64,000 nucleotides of DNA from Blastobasis lacticolella (lineage: Eukaryota; Arthropoda; Insecta; Lepidoptera; Blastobasidae), in NCBI GenBank assembly GCA_905147135.1, contig LR990049.1, positions 12,603,428 through 12,667,427 of the forward strand, given 5' to 3'. The position numbers were made by a program, and so were the translations under genes. Of the stretch, positions 61,557 through 64,000 are shown piece after piece (positions within the stretch are counted from its first letter, which is position 1; the number at the start of each line of letters is the position of its first letter). Under the pieces are notes generated by a model that saw nothing but the letters and a program-made list of their open reading frames with translations, ran no database searches and was not told the DNA's origin.

Positions 61557-62208
61557 GGCGGATACTACACACACGATATATATCGTGATACGTATCGTGA
61601 TCCATATCGAGTAATATTTTGGATCGCAAGTCGACCCTACACACACGATAAGAATCGTCGATATTTTCATTAATCTGTGCATTCTTTCATTCATTTTGAT
61701 GGCTGAATAGACTAAGTTGCCAATGCCTAGCCTAAAAAAAAGGATTTTTGACGCGTCGCTGGTGTATATTTCCGATGTTTACGTATTTTTACCAAAATGA
61801 CTGATAAAGCTTGCGTTGCTATAGTATTAGCATTAGGACTAAAAAGACGCGTGAAGAGAAAAAAATGAGTAAAATTATGAGGATGAGGATTTTGTTGACA
61901 TTTTATACTTTTATAGTAACTGTCCAGGTCCATAGTGGCCACAGCAGCTTGAAAATAAACACAAACAATGAAAATAAATTTGAAATTACGTTATTTAGCT
62001 GTCAGTTTGACAGAAATGTCGTGATAAATATCGACTAGATACTAGACGCTCGATATATATCGCACGATAGTTGATACGGATCGTAGATTTCTGGATTTTC
62101 GGAAATCCTGTGATCCGTATCATGATTCGTGATACTCTAGGCTACACACTCGATAAATATCGTGATCCTGCGTGAATCACGATATATATCGTGTATGTAG
62201 TATCCGCT
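61557..62208. mobile_element. 652-bp MITE with about 32-bp terminal inverted repeats and TTA target duplication (PIF/Harbinger-like)
   Basis: The ends are inverted repeats (GCGGATACTAC(A)..CACACGATATATATCGTGAT) and are flanked by TTA at 61554-61556 and 62209-62211. Just inside each end lie further short palindromes around CGATATATATCG and CGTGATACG. No transposase frame. A three-base TTA duplication is the signature of PIF/Harbinger-type elements. The right end is 448 bp before the MCM8 start codon. Confidence 0.82.
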
Positions 62209-62656
62209 TTAGAAAAAAAATTTAATATGGACACTATTTTATGTTCAAATGTTATTTTATTGAATTAAAAATTTATATTTTAATGATTTTAATACACTCA
62301 CTATTTGAGTAGATCAATATTTTGAGTAGTTGGCGAAGATGACTTACTGATTGTTTCTGTACCTATACTGTGGTTGACAACGGACAAGGACCAATAACTG
62401 AGACACTGTTTAACATGACTGGCTCAAAATAACCCATAATTTAGAGCCGTAAAACCAATGATAAAAAAACTAAAAACAACCAGGAACCAAATAAAAAAGT
62501 AAAAAGTCACAACAAGAAGAAACGTCATTTGTTAGGCGGGCGGGAAGCAAACTTTATTTGATAAATAATCACTGAACTCGCTAAATTCCAATCGGTTATT
62601 TGTGTAGTTTAGGTGTTAATGTTTAACATTGCGCCCTTTTAGGTTTAATTAGAAAA

Positions 62657-63783
62657 ATGCGTCGCAATTGGAGAGGCCGCTTCAGGAACCAATGGGGTCG
62701 TGGTGGTAATAGACCAAACACGAGCGCGACTACCGGGGATAATAGTCCCGTAAGTGTAAATAACTCATCAAGATCTGCACGTATATCAAGTTCCGTAGGT
62801 TCATCGAGGGCTCCAGCAAACCAAGCACCTATTGTTGTTTCTGTGAATAGTGAGAACAATACTTGGAAACTGTACTTTCCAACTGAAGGTACATACCTAA
62901 TTACCACAGTTAAAATGTTTAACAATAATAAATAATAATCCTCAAAATCCGGTTTTGCTCTCGCACACATGCTCGGCTCCCGGGTTCAGCCGAGCTAGAC
63001 CGTCATCCAGGATTTTTAGATCGGGTACTTATGTAAAGTATTTGCTATCTGACTGTTGTGAGCCTGTTAACAGGGAAACTTGACCAGATCGGATCATGAT
63101 TTTTAGAAATAAGCAGCGCCTGTTGTGTCTTTTGTTCTTTTATATTTCTCTGTATATCATTATTGTGTACAATAAACAGTTAAATAAATAAATAAATTAT
63201 TACACATTTAGTCGCCTGAATCGCCTCGCAATCGATTTTTACTATTGTTTGATAAAAATATTGTTTAGTGATTGTTAATGCGGTGAAGAGAAACTTAGTA
63301 ATTTACAAACATAATATTTTATTATAGAATATCCAGCAGATCCAGAGCGAAAAGAGCACATTAAATGTTTCCAGGCATTTATTGAAAAGAATAGATCTTT
63401 ATTTGATTTAGAAAAGATAGATCAAACGAAAGGTGTTCCATTAGATGTCCAGTCTCTCTCAAGTGACTCCGAGTTCAGTATTGGATGGCCTACTTTCAGT
63501 ACAGATTTATGTGAAAGTCCTGCTTCTACATTACCGTTAATGGAATACTGTTTGCATGAGGTATATAAGTTTATCTTACTATATTACAATTATTGTTTCA
63601 TTGTTCTAGTGATTGTTACAATCAGTGATACTGATTAGTAGTAGGTATATGAGAAAATTTAAATAATAACGATGTACTACTAAATTCTTTTTCAGACTTT
63701 AAAATGTGAGTCGAAGATAAAAGTTCGAGTAATAAATCATCAGCCAGTTATTCCTCTTGCCAATCTAAAAGTAAATTACTTTG
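62657..63783 (+). CDS. MCM8: MCM8, DNA helicase MCM8 (first three exons, 3' end off window)
   Basis: Minichromosome-maintenance-family helicase that works with MCM9 in homologous recombination and meiotic repair (Drosophila rec). Exons 62657-62888, 63328-63560, 63696-63783 join in frame (phases 1, 0, 1) with GT-AG sites. The N-terminus is basic and RG/RN-rich (MRRNWRGRFRNQWGRGG), as in human MCM8. Then NTWKLYFPTE, HIKCFQAFIEKNRSLFDLEK and IKVRVINHQPVIPLANLKVN follow the vertebrate MCM8 N-terminal domain (WKLYF..., RVYNYEPLTQLKNVRANYYG). The OB-fold, zinc ribbon and AAA+ domain would be to the right. Intron 1 carries a SINE relic split by a LINE tail. Confidence 0.93.
63068..63236 (-). mobile_element. 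SINE relic (antisense) split by a LINE 3' tail
   Basis: 63068-63098 and 63203-63236 are antisense SINE body pieces (reverse complement 'tctggtcaagtttccctgtt' and 'attcaggcgactaaatgtg'). Between them, about 63100-63202, 'aaataagcagcgcctgttgt' and 'acaataaacagtt' ending in AAATAAATAAATAAAT match the 3' end of the LINE at 50150-51274, in plus orientation. Lies in MCM8 intron 1. Confidence 0.75.
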
Positions 63784-64000
63784 GTAAGTTACATTTTTAT
63801 TTGCTCTTATCCAAAGTTACTAAGACATGACGTTGTATTATATTAGGTATACTGTAGTGTGCAGTCGGTTAGGAAAGTAACAGAAATATTTTTATGTGAT
63901 AATCTTGCGTATTGTGGTACAGTAGGCTAATTTAATAACTCTGTTGCTAACAATTCTCTGATTTAAATTGATTCTTTTGCGATTACGTATAATAAATTAA

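Noticed and set aside
61811..62038. 75-codon plus-strand frame inside the MITE
   Set aside because: Lys/Met-rich low-complexity peptide within a non-autonomous element; no transposase motif.
62623..62970. Minus-strand open frame of 115 codons over MCM8 exon 1
   Set aside because: Shadow of MCM8 exon 1, which has the matching N-terminal sequence, donor site and in-frame continuation into exon 2.

Overview
The window is nuclear DNA from an insect, most likely a moth or butterfly. The reasons are short exons with GT-AG introns in AT-rich sequence, many 5'-truncated RTE-like and Jockey/CR1-like LINE tails, a tRNA-headed SINE family, foldback elements, and a DUF4780-like protein. The lepidopteran assignment is inferred from style and repeat content; no marker gene proves it. 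There is no operon, CRISPR array or other prokaryotic feature.

Positions 1-49281 (minus strand) are most of one very large gene: an axonemal outer-arm dynein heavy chain of the DNAH5/DNAH8 class (Drosophila kl-3/CG9492 class). I placed 69 consecutive coding exons by hand. Their lengths sum to 10636 nt (3545 codons), every junction keeps the frame, and I saw no internal stop. The N-terminal tail, linker, AAA1-AAA4 and most of the stalk with its microtubule-binding tip are present. AAA5, AAA6 and the C-terminus lie off the left edge. Introns carry SINE copies, LINE fragments, foldbacks, a near-pristine but apparently non-coding LTR element (30445-35916) and a tandem triplication of one exon edge (4835-6155).

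Positions 49282-53893 are repeat-rich intergenic DNA, with a palindromic element just upstream of the dynein start and a 5'-truncated LINE nested in an older repeat. Positions 53894-59734 (minus) hold an unnamed gene. Exons 1-2 encode a Myb/SANT-like DNA-binding domain, exons 3-8 are a run of small exons whose junctions from exon 3 onward are all phase 1 (several are duplicates of one another), and exon 9 encodes a DUF4780-like domain, giving a 541-aa open frame. Two further exon-like blocks downstream (exons 10-11) fit exon 2 in phase 0. They look like an alternative or older 3' end, disrupted by one in-frame TAA.

Positions 62657-63783 (plus) are the first three exons of MCM8, the helicase-related repair/meiosis protein, which runs off the right edge. 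The 2.9 kb between the divergent Myb-like gene and MCM8 holds a 35-bp palindrome, a CA-rich microsatellite and a complete 652-bp MITE with TTA target duplication. The three genes have no evident functional link, although axonemal dynein (sperm) and MCM8 (meiotic repair) are both germline-relevant.
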